A stretch of DNA of 64,000 nucleotides from JAFGXW01 sp964634385 (GTDB lineage Bacteria; Bacillota_I; Bacilli_A; Izemoplasmatales; Izemoplasmataceae): positions 89,783 through 153,782 of the forward strand of contig CAZWIZ010000002.1 of the NCBI GenBank assembly GCA_964634385.1. The letters are read 5' to 3'. Within the stretch, counting starts at the first letter, position 1. Every line of letters starts with the position of its first letter. Below are positions 9,890 to 18,884 of this stretch, in pieces. The translations under genes and the position numbers were made by a program. The notes beneath the pieces were generated by a model. That model searched no databases and was not told the DNA's origin. It was given only the letters and a program-made list of their open reading frames with translations.

Positions 9890-10195
9890 TTAGGAATTTA
9901 AATATTCTTTAAATTTATTATTAAACCCCTTATCTGAAACTAATATTACTTTTCTATTTTCCTTACCAATTGCTTTGGATAATTCACTTGTTGTGAATAA
10001 ATCAATAAGAATAACATTATAATAATTAGTTTTCTTTATCATTTTGTTTTTAATATTTTCGCCAGCATCACTTGCTAAAAAGACTAAATTATCTTGTTTT
10101 TTTATTATTTCTTTTAAAACAAATTCTTCACCTAACGTAAGTTTTCTTGCACGTTGTGCTAATCCTAATAAGTTTAATATTTTTTGTTTATTCAT
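9890..10195 (-). CDS. ylxQ: L7Ae-family RNA-binding protein YlxQ
   Basis: Small protein of the L7Ae/L30e/Gadd45 fold, likely a kink-turn RNA binder in the ribosome. 101 aa. The N-terminus KILNLLGLAQRARKLTLGEE and the motif LVFLASDAGENIKNKM are typical of YlxQ. Its start overlaps the ylxR stop by 8 nt (ATGAATAA). Between ylxR and infB, the standard place in Firmicutes. Confidence 0.92.
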   Translation of the reverse strand: MNKQKILNLLGLAQRARKLTLGEEFVLKEIIKKQDNLVFLASDAGENIKNKMIKKTNYYNVILIDLFTTSELSKAIGKENRKVILVSDKGFNNKFKEYLNS

Positions 10196-10454
10196 TTTTT
10201 AATAATTGTAATAATTCAATATAAATTTCTTCTGGAATAACACATTCTAAATGACGTTCAAGTTTTTTTGTTTTTTGAGCTTTTAAAAATACTGCTTTAT
10301 TCTTTTTTAAATAAGCTCCACGTCCATTTAATTTACCAGTTAAATCTACTTTGACAAGTCCTTCTTTGTTTTTAACTATTCTTATTAGTTCTTTTTTTGG
10401 AAGTTTTTCATTAGTGATAACACATTTTCTTAAAGGTATTTTACGTTGTTTCAC
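10188..10454 (-). CDS. ylxR: YlxR family protein (RNase P modulator RnpM)
   Basis: Small basic RNA-binding protein, 88 aa; the family has been linked to RNase P RNA modulation. Motifs: RKIPLRKCVITNEKLPKKELIRIV at the start and the GRGAYL signature near residue 46. Uses GTG as start codon and overlaps the end of nusA by 14 nt. Conserved position between nusA and ylxQ. Confidence 0.92.
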   Translation of the reverse strand: MKQRKIPLRKCVITNEKLPKKELIRIVKNKEGLVKVDLTGKLNGRGAYLKKNKAVFLKAQKTKKLERHLECVIPEEIYIELLQLLKNE

Positions 10455-11520
10455 TATCTAACCTACGGTATCTTATACCTTCTTCTTTTGCTTGAGAAAT
10501 GGATTTAATCTCAATCTTCCAACCACTAGACTGTGCAGCCAATTTTGCGTTTTGTCCTCTAACTCCTATAGCTGCGGTTAAGTCTTTGTCTTTAACAATA
10601 ATAAGGGCTTGTTTTTTCTTTTTATCAGGATTAATAGCAATTATCTTAGCTGGTTCCATTGCGCTAGCAATTAATTCAATAGGTTTACTAGACCATTTAT
10701 AGATATCAATTCTTTCACCTTGAAGTGCTTCTAATACTTCTAATATACGAGAACCTTTATATCCTACTACTGCTCCAACTGGATCAACATTTGGATCATG
10801 AGAATAAACTGCGACTTTTGATCTATCTCCTGGATCTCGTGCAATTCCCATTATTTCAACTGTTCCATCCATTATTTCTGGACACACTTGTTCAATTAAT
10901 CTTTTAACTAGGTTTTTATCTGTTCTAGAAACAAATACTTTTGGTCCTTTTGTTGTCATTTCTACTTTTGTTATATAAACTTTTAATCGAGCTGAAACAT
11001 GTATATCATCACTTTTTAATAATTCTTTTCTTGGTAAACTAGTTTCTAAATTTTGTCCTAAATCAAGTGTTACAAAATCTTTGTTTAAAGCAACAATTTC
11101 TGTTGTAATCATTTCATTTTCTTTTTCTTTAAAAACATCATATGCTTTTTCTCTTTCAAGTTGTTTTAATCCTTGAGTTAGAATTTGTTTTGCTGATGAA
11201 GCAGCAATTCTTCCGAAGTCTTTAATTTTTTCTTTTATTGTGATTACATCTCCAAGTTTAGCACTTTTTTTTCTTTTTTTAGCTACGGCTAAAGATATTT
11301 CACCTGGATTTAAAACTTCTTTTACTACTACGTATTCAGCTGACAACATTATTTCATTTTTTTCTTCATTAAAATCAATACGTGCATTTTCAGAAGTATT
11401 ATGTACTTTTTTATAGGCATTTAAAAGTCCTCTTCCCATTACTTCTAAAATCTTTTCTTTTTCTAATCCTTTTTCAGCAGCTATCATGTCAAGCGCTCTA
11501 AAGAAATCTTTACTAATCAT
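10441..11520 (-). CDS. nusA: Transcription termination/antitermination factor NusA
   Basis: RNA polymerase accessory factor acting in pausing, termination and antitermination. 359 aa, the short Firmicutes form: N-terminal RNAP-binding domain (~1-125), S1 domain (~130-200), then two KH domains (DPVGAVVGYKGSRILEVLEALQGERIDIYKW, then AAIGVRGQNAKLAAQSSGWKIEI). It lacks the C-terminal acidic repeats of proteobacterial NusA. ATG preceded by TAGGAGGAACAGAA. 11 nt downstream of rimP. Confidence 0.97.
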   Translation of the reverse strand: MISKDFFRALDMIAAEKGLEKEKILEVMGRGLLNAYKKVHNTSENARIDFNEEKNEIMLSAEYVVVKEVLNPGEISLAVAKKRKKSAKLGDVITIKEKIKDFGRIAASSAKQILTQGLKQLEREKAYDVFKEKENEMITTEIVALNKDFVTLDLGQNLETSLPRKELLKSDDIHVSARLKVYITKVEMTTKGPKVFVSRTDKNLVKRLIEQVCPEIMDGTVEIMGIARDPGDRSKVAVYSHDPNVDPVGAVVGYKGSRILEVLEALQGERIDIYKWSSKPIELIASAMEPAKIIAINPDKKKKQALIIVKDKDLTAAIGVRGQNAKLAAQSSGWKIEIKSISQAKEEGIRYRRLDSETT

Positions 11521-11531
11521 TTCTGTTCCTC

Positions 11532-11960
11532 CTAAAAGATAATTGTTAGTCTAATATAAGACACATCAATATAATCTATTTTTGTTATTTTATTTTTATA
11601 TTTCAATTCTAATACACCATCTTTAAAAGAAATTAGTTTTCCTTCTAAGGATTGTTCAATTGTTTTTAAATGAATTGTCTTTCCAACAGCTCTTTTAATC
11701 TCTTCACTATTTCGAAGTTCTCTTTCAGCACCAGAGGATGAAACTTCTAAATTATAAGCCTCTGTGAAAGGGTCTAAAGTATCTAATTCATCACTTAAAA
11801 CTCGCGATACTTTTACACAGTCATCAACATCAATAAAAGTATCATTTTCAATCAATACTTTCAAGACATATCCGCCATTCTCTTTTTCATAAATAACATC
11901 GTATAAATAGTATCCTAAATTTTCAATAATCTCTTTAAATCTTTTGTTAAGTTTTTCCAT
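11532..11960 (-). CDS. rimP: Ribosome maturation factor RimP
   Basis: 30S assembly factor; N-terminal alpha/beta domain and C-terminal Sm-like SH3 domain. 142 aa, normal size. Family motifs: YVLKVLIENDTFIDVDDCVKVSRVLSDELD and YNLEVSSSGAERELR (the conserved SSPG-like turn appears here as SSSG). First gene of the nusA-infB operon; the ribosome site AAGGAGTG lies just before the ATG. Confidence 0.95.
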   Translation of the reverse strand: MEKLNKRFKEIIENLGYYLYDVIYEKENGGYVLKVLIENDTFIDVDDCVKVSRVLSDELDTLDPFTEAYNLEVSSSGAERELRNSEEIKRAVGKTIHLKTIEQSLEGKLISFKDGVLELKYKNKITKIDYIDVSYIRLTIIF

Positions 11961-11981
11961 ATGTTCACACTCCTTTTAACA

Positions 11982-12008
11982 AAAAAAAGGGTGGGTTTGA
12001 CCCACTCT
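11982..12008 (-). terminator. Hairpin with U-tract upstream of rimP
   Basis: GTGGG/CCCAC stem (11991-11995 with 12001-12005, loop TTTGA) followed on the minus strand by eight T residues. It ends the transcript of the methyltransferase gene at 12062-12769 or acts as an attenuator in front of rimP. Confidence 0.7.
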
Positions 12009-12061
12009 CTAACTCATATGCATTTGTATTTTATCACATAAAAATCTAAAAATCAAGCATC

Positions 12062-12769
12062 TTAAATATTATTTATATAATGCATTATTATACTACCAGC
12101 TACACCTACATTTAAACTATCAACTATACTTGTTTTAATTGATATATTTTTGTATGTTTTATGAAGTATTTCCTCTGATATTCCTTGTCCTTCATTTCCT
12201 AAAATTATAGCTATATTTTGAACGTTTTTTACTTCGGATAAAGATATACCGTTAAAAGAAGTTCCATATACAAAGTATTTCGGATATATATCAATAAAAT
12301 CAGTCGTTTTCATAGTAATAATATTTAAATGAAAAATCGCTCCCTGTGTACTTCTAATAACTTTACTGTTGTATAAATCAACAGTATTATCTAATATAAT
12401 TGTGTTAAATTCAAAAGCTAATGCACTTCTTAGTAAAGTTCCTAAGTTACCAGGATCTTGGATATTATCTAAAATTAGAACTCTATTAGATATTATATTT
12501 TTATTAACTTTACGACAAACACATAATACTTTTTGTGGTGATTTAGTTGTTGAAAGCTTCGCTAAAATACGTTCGCTAACATAATATACATTTTCACCTT
12601 TTATGGCTTTATCAGTAGTGAAAATATTTTCTATAATATTGAATTCACTTGCTTCTTCATATAAATGATATCCTTCAATTATAAATTTACCATATGAATC
12701 TCGATATTTTTTTTGATGCAATTTAACAGTTTGTTTTATTAAAGAATTATTTACACTTGTTATATCCAA
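12062..12769 (-). CDS. TrmH/SpoU-family RNA 2'-O-methyltransferase
   Basis: SAM-dependent methyltransferase of the SPOUT class, probably acting on 23S rRNA. An N-terminal substrate-binding domain (HQKKYRDSYGKFIIEGYHLYEEA) is followed by the SpoU knot: LILDNIQDPGNLGTLLRSALAF (motif 1), IILGNEGQGISEEI (motif 2) and NVGVAGSIIMHY (motif 3, with the usual SLNV context). The TTG at 12769 is preferred because the GTG three codons earlier lies inside the Shine-Dalgarno GAGGTGAT; the choice is uncertain. Exact methylated nucleotide unknown. Confidence 0.88.
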   Translation of the reverse strand: MDITSVNNSLIKQTVKLHQKKYRDSYGKFIIEGYHLYEEASEFNIIENIFTTDKAIKGENVYYVSERILAKLSTTKSPQKVLCVCRKVNKNIISNRVLILDNIQDPGNLGTLLRSALAFEFNTIILDNTVDLYNSKVIRSTQGAIFHLNIITMKTTDFIDIYPKYFVYGTSFNGISLSEVKNVQNIAIILGNEGQGISEEILHKTYKNISIKTSIVDSLNVGVAGSIIMHYINNI

Positions 12770-12869
12770 AAAGATCACCTCTAATAGTATTATAACATAT
12801 TTTTATCACTTACCTTTTCATTCTATATATAAAGGATAAATATAATTAATAAATTAATATATTTACTAC

Positions 12870-12897
12870 TTGACCTTTTTAAAAAAAGTTGTATAAT
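12870..12897 (+). promoter_or_regulatory. Sigma-A-type promoter of the NADH-oxidase-like gene
   Basis: TTGACC at 12870-12875 and TATAAT at 12892-12897 with a 16-nt spacer, 45 nt upstream of the start codon. Confidence 0.7.
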
Positions 12898-12941
12898 TTA
12901 ATTGGTTTTAGAAATAAACTACTTATAGAAGGAGGATACAA

Positions 12942-14303
12942 ATGAAAAAATTAAATATGAATGTCGTCGTAATTGGTGGTAGTGCTGCTGGATTAGTTGC
13001 GGCAATGACTTCGAAATCTTTTTACCCAGAAAAATCAGTTATGGTTATAAGAAAAGAACCAAAGGTTATGATTCCTTGTGGAATTCCTTATATTTTCGGA
13101 ACACTTGGAACATCAGATAAGAATGTATTGCCTGATGGTGGATTATTAAAACTAGGTATATCAATAAAAGTTGATACAGTCAATGATATTAATGTTGAAA
13201 ATCATACTGTAAGAACGGATGATGACACTGTTATTACATACGAAAGATTAATTATAGCAACTGGTTCACAACCATCTATTCCAAAATTTATTGCTGGAAC
13301 TGATTTAGATAATGTTTTTACTGTTCCAAAAAACAAAGAATATTTAGATCATTTCCATTCTAAACTAGATAAACTTAAAAAAATAGCTGTTATAGGTGCT
13401 GGGTTTATTGGAGTTGAGATGTCTGATGAATTAAATAAAAGAGGCAATGATGTAACATTAATTGAAATCGAAAAACATATTTTAGGTGCTGCTTTCGATG
13501 AGGATTCTTCAGTTATTGGTGAAACATTATTAACAGAAAGAGGTATCAAATTATTACTTGGCGTTGGAGTTAAAGCTATCCAAGGTAACGGAAAAGTAGA
13601 ATCAATACTATTAAATAATGGAGAGATAATTGAAGTAGACGCTGTTGTATTATCAACTGGATATGTTCCTAATACTAGTTTGGCTAAAGCTGCCGGAATC
13701 AGTATTAATAAAAATGGATGTATAAAATGTGATGCTTATATGAGAACACATCAAAAAGATATCTTTACAGTTGGTGATTGTGCTCAAAAACGAGATTTCA
13801 TAACAGGAAAATTAACACCAATCATGTTAGCTTCTACAGCTTGTGCAGAAGCACGTATTGCTGCGATGAACTTATATAATTTATCTACAATTAAAACATT
13901 CAATGGAACTATTAGTATTTATTCAACTAATATTGGAGATACAACATTTGGTGTTGCAGGAATTACTGAATCACGAGCAAAAGAAGAAGGATTTGATATT
14001 ATTATTGGATCATTTAAAGGAATGGATAGACATCCAGGAAAACTAAATAATCCTCATTATCAATCTGTAAAACTAGTAGTAGCAAAATACTCTGGATTAG
14101 TTTTAGGAGGAGAAATTGTCGGTGGTGTAAGTGCTGGTGAATTAACAAATGTTTTAGGATTCGTAATTCAAAACAAGATGACAGTAACTGATTTGTTATG
14201 TTCTCAAATTGGTACTCAACCAATGTTAACGGCTTCTCCTGCGGCTTACCCATTAATCAAAGCTGCTGAATCTATCGCAAAACAATTAATTTGTAAATGT
14301 TAG
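12942..14303 (+). CDS. NADH oxidase / CoA-disulfide-reductase-like flavoprotein
   Basis: FAD-dependent pyridine nucleotide-disulfide oxidoreductase of the single-Cys peroxide/disulfide reductase group, 453 aa. FAD site VVVIGGSAAGLVAA at the N-terminus, redox-active Cys46 in VMIPCGIPY, NAD(P)H site IAVIGAGFIGVEMSDEL (~148-164), second FAD motif DIFTVGDCA, and a C-terminal dimerisation domain; no C-terminal rhodanese. Substrate could be O2, CoA disulfide or polysulfide; sequence alone does not decide. In an anaerobe it would serve oxygen or thiol stress. Strong own promoter, SD AAGGAGG, and a terminator after it: a single-gene unit. It ends in CKC, which is unusual. Confidence 0.88.
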   Translation: MKKLNMNVVVIGGSAAGLVAAMTSKSFYPEKSVMVIRKEPKVMIPCGIPYIFGTLGTSDKNVLPDGGLLKLGISIKVDTVNDINVENHTVRTDDDTVITYERLIIATGSQPSIPKFIAGTDLDNVFTVPKNKEYLDHFHSKLDKLKKIAVIGAGFIGVEMSDELNKRGNDVTLIEIEKHILGAAFDEDSSVIGETLLTERGIKLLLGVGVKAIQGNGKVESILLNNGEIIEVDAVVLSTGYVPNTSLAKAAGISINKNGCIKCDAYMRTHQKDIFTVGDCAQKRDFITGKLTPIMLASTACAEARIAAMNLYNLSTIKTFNGTISIYSTNIGDTTFGVAGITESRAKEEGFDIIIGSFKGMDRHPGKLNNPHYQSVKLVVAKYSGLVLGGEIVGGVSAGELTNVLGFVIQNKMTVTDLLCSQIGTQPMLTASPAAYPLIKAAESIAKQLICKC

Positions 14304-14333
14304 CCTTCTAATAGAATGATATAAAACTCTAAT

Positions 14334-14366
14334 AAAAGACATAATCGATATTCGATTATGTCTTTT
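14334..14366. terminator. Bidirectional terminator between flavoprotein gene and pepF
   Basis: 14-bp perfect stem (14334-14347 with 14353-14366), T-rich on both sides, between two convergent genes. Confidence 0.88.
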
Positions 14367-14412
14367 TACTTATGTATATCATTCTTTATAAATGTTTTGC
14401 TTCTATAATTAT

Positions 14413-16170
14413 TTATTTTTTTGTTAATTCTAAAAATAATTCAACATCTGTTTTAATAACATCTAGTGATGTTCTCCAAAAATCTTTTGTAGTCAAATCT
14501 ATATTAGCGAGTTTAGCAACATCTTCAACACTCATTTTACCTGTTGATTTCAATAAAGCATCATATTTAGGTGTAAATTTTTGTCCTTCTTTTTGATAAA
14601 TTCCATATAACCCTTTCGCAAATAATAATCCGAAAGCATAAGGGAAATTATAAAAGCTGAGCCCTCCACTATAATAATGAGGTTTCCAAAGCCACATATA
14701 TGGATGTAAGAAATCAGGATTAAGTCCATCTCCATAAGCTTCTTTTTGAGCTTCAAGCATTAAATTCTTTAAAGCACTTTCATCTAAATAATTAGTTTTT
14801 TGATTATTAAAAACATTAGATTCGAAAATATATCTTGATAAAATATCAACTACTACTGCCGTAGATCCTTGCAAACTAGATTCTAATAAATAGATTTTTT
14901 CTTCTTTTTCAGCATCTTTTAAAGCAGCATTCAAAACAATTGTTTCACAAAATGTCGAAGCTGTTTCAGCTACTGGCATAGTGTATCTAGCATTCAATAC
15001 TGATTCACTAAAAATATTGTCTCCATGATATGCATGGCCTAATTCATGAGCTAAAGTAATAACGTCACCAAAAGCACCATTAAAATTAGTTAAAATACGA
15101 CTTTCTTTAATCGGATGGAGGTTAGCACAAAATGCTCCACCAACTTTTCCTTTATATGGCAAATAATCAACCCAATTTCCATCAAAAGCTTTTTTAGCAA
15201 GATTTTCTAAATTAGGACTAAATGATGCAAAGTTTTTTAAAATAAATGATTGAGCTTCTTCAATTGTGAATTCTTTTGCACTTTTTCCCATAGGAGCATA
15301 TAAATCATACCAAGGTAATCCATCATTATGTCCCAATAATTCCCCTTTTCTTTTTAAATATTGTCTAAAAATAGGTAAATACTCTTTAATTGAATCAAGC
15401 ATCGCATTTAAAGTTTCTTCACTCATTCTTGAGTTAACAAGAGCTCTATCTAATGCTGATTTATATCCTCTATATTCAGATAAAGTATTTACTTGTCCTT
15501 TTATACCATTCATCGCAAAAGCAATTGACTTATCAATTTTCTTATAAGCTGTGAGTTCTGCCTCATAAGCACTTTTACGAACTTTAGGGTCATCATCTTC
15601 TGATTTTCCTATAATCTCTGGAAGAGTTAATATTTCTCCTTTATATTCAACTTCTAGTGTTGATGTTAAAACTCTTTGAAGTTTAGAAAAAAGATCTGCC
15701 CCTGACTGATTTAATTTTGATAATAACCCTTCCGTTTTTTCATCAAGGTTATATTTATTATGTTTAATAATTTCTTTAACATAAAACTTATGTTCTTTTA
15801 AAAAATCACTACTATTTAATAAATCATCAATATCTTTTAGATTACTAACATATTTTGAAAATAGTGTATTTACTTCTGTAAACTCACTAAATTTCTTTTG
15901 AAGAACAACACTATATCTCGCACTTTCTATATCAACTGTATTTGTTGAACTGTTTAATGAAACAAAACCAAATAATTTTCTAGTTAAAGTATTTATTTGA
16001 ATTTCAAGTAATAGATAATCTGTTAAAATAACTAACGGGTCACTTTTATCAATAAATTTATTTTTAAACTCGTTAGCCTCTAATAGCATAGCGTCTATTT
16101 TTTCGACATCTTCTAAAAATTCTTTTGAACTATAAGATTTATATAGTTTCGATAAATCCCAATTTTTCAT
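14413..16170 (-). CDS. pepF: Oligoendopeptidase F
   Basis: Cytoplasmic M3-family zinc metallopeptidase that degrades oligopeptides. About 585 aa, typical of PepF. HELGHAYHG gives the zinc-binding HExxH, with the downstream Glu in the ETASTFCETIV segment; the N-terminal all-helical M3 domain precedes it. The ATG at 16170 (MKNWDLSKLY) follows AGGAGAGGTGAAGTA; the in-frame ATG nine codons earlier overlaps that ribosome site and is unlikely. Upstream neighbour on the same strand is thiI. Confidence 0.95.
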   Translation of the reverse strand: MKNWDLSKLYKSYSSKEFLEDVEKIDAMLLEANEFKNKFIDKSDPLVILTDYLLLEIQINTLTRKLFGFVSLNSSTNTVDIESARYSVVLQKKFSEFTEVNTLFSKYVSNLKDIDDLLNSSDFLKEHKFYVKEIIKHNKYNLDEKTEGLLSKLNQSGADLFSKLQRVLTSTLEVEYKGEILTLPEIIGKSEDDDPKVRKSAYEAELTAYKKIDKSIAFAMNGIKGQVNTLSEYRGYKSALDRALVNSRMSEETLNAMLDSIKEYLPIFRQYLKRKGELLGHNDGLPWYDLYAPMGKSAKEFTIEEAQSFILKNFASFSPNLENLAKKAFDGNWVDYLPYKGKVGGAFCANLHPIKESRILTNFNGAFGDVITLAHELGHAYHGDNIFSESVLNARYTMPVAETASTFCETIVLNAALKDAEKEEKIYLLESSLQGSTAVVVDILSRYIFESNVFNNQKTNYLDESALKNLMLEAQKEAYGDGLNPDFLHPYMWLWKPHYYSGGLSFYNFPYAFGLLFAKGLYGIYQKEGQKFTPKYDALLKSTGKMSVEDVAKLANIDLTTKDFWRTSLDVIKTDVELFLELTKK

Positions 16171-16226
16171 TACTTCACCTCTCCTTTTAATTTTCAATAT
16201 ATTTTTTTATTTCTTATTCTAAAAGT

Positions 16227-17450
16227 TTATAATACTTCACTAACAACTAATCCTAACATTGTTAAATCTAAATCATCATTAGAATTGACCATAATAGTTT
16301 TTGTGTTTTCAACTGTTTTATCAACTAAAGTATCAAAATTATATTTACTTTCATAATAAATACAACGATCTAATTTTGGTGCTGTAGTAGGTTTTTTAGG
16401 AACATAAACAGTACAGCAATCTTCAAATGGTTTAATTGATATATTATAACAATTTATTTTCTTTGAAAGTTTAATTATATCAATTTTATCATATGTTGCG
16501 AGTGGTCTAATTACTGGCATATTAACAACCTCATTAATAACACTCATACTTTTCAATGTTTGTGAAGCTACTTGCCCAACACTTTCTCCATTAAGTAATA
16601 TAATACAATTATTTTTTAAAGCTATTTTTTCAGCAATACGATACATCATTCTACGCATAATAGTTATATTATATGCTTCAGGTATATATTCAATCAAAGC
16701 ACTATGTAATTCCATAAATGGAACCATATGAAGTCTTATTCTTGAATGCGGCGCGTACGCCGCAAGTTTTTTAGTAAGATCAATAACTTTTTGAGCAGAT
16801 TCGATTGAAGTTAAGGGAGTAGACTCGAAATGAATTCCTTCAATTTCCACACCTTGCTTCATAGCTAAAAATCCAGAAACAGGAGAATCAATTCCTCCAC
16901 TTAACATTAATAATCCTTTCCCAGCTACTCCGACAGGATATCCACCCATTCCTTTAATTTTCTTACAATAAACAAAAGCAGCCTCTAATCTTACTTCAAT
17001 ATGTAGTACAAGTTCAGGATTATGAACATCTACTACTAACATACTAGTATTTTTTAAAACATGTCCTGCGATAATCTTTGTTATTTCAGGACTTAAAATA
17101 GGATAGTTTTTATCACTTCTTTTTGTTTCTACTTTAAACTTAATAACATAGTTTCCGATTTCACTATTAATAACTTCTAATGCTTTTTTCTTTATACTTT
17201 CAATATCTCTATTAGTTTTTGTTACTAAGCTATAACTTGAAAGTCCTGATACTTTATCAAGTCCTTTAATTATCTCATTATGATCTTCACCATTTAATAA
17301 TATATATAGACGATCATGTTTTCTTTCATAAACAACATTTGGATTATTAACTTTTTCTTTTATTAAAGCATTAACTCGATCAAGAAAAACTCTTTTGTTT
17401 TTTCCTTTCAAAGTTAAATCTCCATATCTTACTAATATTCTTTCATACAA
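16227..17450 (-). CDS. thiI: tRNA 4-thiouridine synthetase ThiI
   Basis: ATP-dependent sulfur insertion at U8 of tRNA (and possibly thiazole sulfur transfer). About 407 aa: ferredoxin-like plus THUMP domain (~1-165) and PP-loop adenylation domain (LLMLSGGIDSPVSGFLAMKQG). As in the short Firmicutes form there is no C-terminal rhodanese, so sulfur transfer must rely on another protein. The TTG at 17450 is preferred: AAAGGAG precedes it by 8 nt, whereas the upstream GTG abuts the ribosome site. The cysteine desulfurase in this window is SufS; a dedicated NifZ-like partner is not seen. Confidence 0.95.
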   Translation of the reverse strand: MYERILVRYGDLTLKGKNKRVFLDRVNALIKEKVNNPNVVYERKHDRLYILLNGEDHNEIIKGLDKVSGLSSYSLVTKTNRDIESIKKKALEVINSEIGNYVIKFKVETKRSDKNYPILSPEITKIIAGHVLKNTSMLVVDVHNPELVLHIEVRLEAAFVYCKKIKGMGGYPVGVAGKGLLMLSGGIDSPVSGFLAMKQGVEIEGIHFESTPLTSIESAQKVIDLTKKLAAYAPHSRIRLHMVPFMELHSALIEYIPEAYNITIMRRMMYRIAEKIALKNNCIILLNGESVGQVASQTLKSMSVINEVVNMPVIRPLATYDKIDIIKLSKKINCYNISIKPFEDCCTVYVPKKPTTAPKLDRCIYYESKYNFDTLVDKTVENTKTIMVNSNDDLDLTMLGLVVSEVL

Positions 17451-17538
17451 AATAATCACTCCTTTAAATCATAATAATTCTAACATAAATATTTGCTTTT
17501 TTATATCTTTTTACATAAAATAGCAATGGGTGATAATA

Positions 17539-18018
17539 ATGTTTAATAATATCGTAAAAAGTATTAATAAATCAAAAAATTATGAAATCTTAATTGAGAA
17601 TTTAAATTGCTATCTAGTTAAAAAAGATAATCTCGTTACAACCTTAGCAAATTTAAGTGCTTACTTAAATTATTTTTTAGAAGATATTAATTGGATAGGT
17701 TTTTATTTATATGATGGAACATCATTATATTTAGGTCCTTTTCAAGGTTTACCTGCGTGTACTAACATAACAATTGGTGTAGGAGTTTGTGGCATTTCAG
17801 CTCAACAACGCAAATCAATCATTGTTGATGATGTTAGTAAGTTTTCTAGTCACATAACATGTGACTCAAATAGTAATAGTGAGATTGTTATTCCAATAAT
17901 TAAAAATAATAACTTAATTGGTGTTTTAGATATTGATAGTCCTCACTTTTCTCGTTTTGATGAAGTTGATAAAACCTTCTTAGAAAAAGTTATTTCACAA
18001 TTAGTATCAATCCTTTAA
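17539..18018 (+). CDS. msrC: Free methionine-(R)-sulfoxide reductase, GAF type
   Basis: Cytoplasmic GAF-domain enzyme that reduces free L-methionine-(R)-sulfoxide. 159 aa. All three family Cys are present and spaced as in the characterised enzymes: Cys74 (LPAC), Cys84 (GVCG) and Cys108 (ITCDSNSNSEIV). WIGFYL and LGPFQG are further family signatures. The ATG at 17539 is chosen over the GTG at 17530, which lies in the GGGTGAT ribosome site. Lies alone between thiI (divergent) and the rpsD promoter. Confidence 0.93.
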   Translation: MFNNIVKSINKSKNYEILIENLNCYLVKKDNLVTTLANLSAYLNYFLEDINWIGFYLYDGTSLYLGPFQGLPACTNITIGVGVCGISAQQRKSIIVDDVSKFSSHITCDSNSNSEIVIPIIKNNNLIGVLDIDSPHFSRFDEVDKTFLEKVISQLVSIL

Positions 18019-18047
18019 AATAAGCATTAAAAAGAAAAACAATTTAA

Positions 18048-18076
18048 TTGACATTTAATATTAGTTTATATATAAT
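18048..18076 (+). promoter_or_regulatory. Strong sigma-A promoter of rpsD
   Basis: Consensus TTGACA at 18048-18053 and TATAAT at 18071-18076 with the optimal 17-nt spacer; the best promoter in the window. It gives a leader of about 165 nt before rpsD. Confidence 0.92.
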
Positions 18077-18083
18077 AAGTGTT

Positions 18084-18221
18084 GCGCATATGTAATAAAG
18101 GCAGCTAAATAATCTGTTTATTAACTGCTGAATGTTCCGTAAAGGTTTGATAGTATTCTCCGCTGACGAGGTGAAATCATTAAAACATTCTGACTAATCA
18201 AATAGTTATTACTCTTTACGC
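18084..18221 (+). promoter_or_regulatory. Structured rpsD mRNA leader, candidate S4 autoregulatory element
   Basis: Visible pairings: outer stem GCG (18084-18086) with CGC (18219-18221) and GTAATAA (18092-18098) with TTATTAC (18206-18212); hairpin GCAG (18101-18104) with CTGC (18125-18128), extended by A/T pairs; TTTGAT (18146-18151) with ATCAAA (18197-18202); and GAATGTT (18130-18136) with AACATTC (18184-18190). The last two cross each other, i.e. a pseudoknot topology, which is the known mode by which S4 recognises its own mRNA in other bacteria. Position directly before rpsD supports autoregulation; the function is inferred. Confidence 0.7.
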
Positions 18222-18248
18222 AAAAAATAAAAATAGGAGGAATACATT

Positions 18249-18848
18249 ATGGCACGTTACACAGGACCAAGTTGGAAAATTGCAAGACGTTTAAAATACT
18301 CAATCACTGAAACTGGTAAAGAATTAGCAAGACGTCCTTACAGCCCAGGGCAACACGGACAAAGAAGATCAAAAATTAGTGAATACGGTGTTCAACTACA
18401 AGAAAAACAAAAAGTTAGATACACTTACGGAGTAAATGAAAAACAATTTAAGAAAACTTTTAATGAAGCAAAAAAAATGCACGGTAAACAAGGTGAAAAT
18501 TTCTTAATCTTATTAGAATCTAGAATTGATAACTTAGTTTATAGAGCTGGTTTTGCGAAAACAAGACGTCAAGCTAGACAATTAGTTAATCATGGACATG
18601 TTTATGTTGATGGAAGAAGAGTTGACATCCCATCATATAGAGCTGTTCCAGGACAAACATTCACACTTAGTGAAAAAGCTAAAAAATTTGGTATTGTTTT
18701 AGACAGTTTAGAAGCAGTAATTTCAAGATTAGAATTTGTTAGTTTTGATGAAAACAAATTTGAAGTAACTTACGTTAGATTCCCTGAAAGACAAGAAATC
18801 TTATCAGAAATCAAAGAAAACTTAATCGTAGAATTTTACAACAGATAA
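18249..18848 (+). CDS. rpsD: 30S ribosomal protein S4
   Basis: Primary 16S rRNA-binding protein that starts 30S assembly and often represses its own synthesis. 199 aa, with the S4 RNA-binding domain at ~90-150 (SRIDNLVYRAGFAKTRRQAR, then NHGHVYVDGRRVDIPSY). The N-terminal region contains no cysteines: the zinc-free (C-minus) form. Ribosome site TAGGAGGAATACATT. Monocistronic, with strong promoter, structured leader and terminator, as in Bacillus. Confidence 0.98.
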   Translation: MARYTGPSWKIARRLKYSITETGKELARRPYSPGQHGQRRSKISEYGVQLQEKQKVRYTYGVNEKQFKKTFNEAKKMHGKQGENFLILLESRIDNLVYRAGFAKTRRQARQLVNHGHVYVDGRRVDIPSYRAVPGQTFTLSEKAKKFGIVLDSLEAVISRLEFVSFDENKFEVTYVRFPERQEILSEIKENLIVEFYNR

Positions 18849-18855
18849 TAAACTT

Positions 18856-18884
18856 AAAGCCTCGGATTTCGAGGCTTTTTTATT
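18856..18884 (+). terminator. rpsD terminator
   Basis: 9-bp stem AAAGCCTCG (18856-18864) / CGAGGCTTT (18870-18878), loop GATTT, followed by T-rich sequence. Nearly the same core (CCTCNGATTTCGAGG) recurs at 19236-19250. Confidence 0.92.

Noticed and set aside
18128..18180. CTGACGAG...GAAA string resembling a hammerhead ribozyme core
   Set aside because: No stem II of sufficient length and the flanking stems needed for the three-way junction do not form; the rpsD-leader explanation is better.
18078..18240. T-box, 6S RNA or metabolite riboswitch in front of rpsD
   Set aside because: No T-box sequence or specifier loop, no known riboswitch core, and the location before rpsD with crossing helices suits S4 autoregulation.
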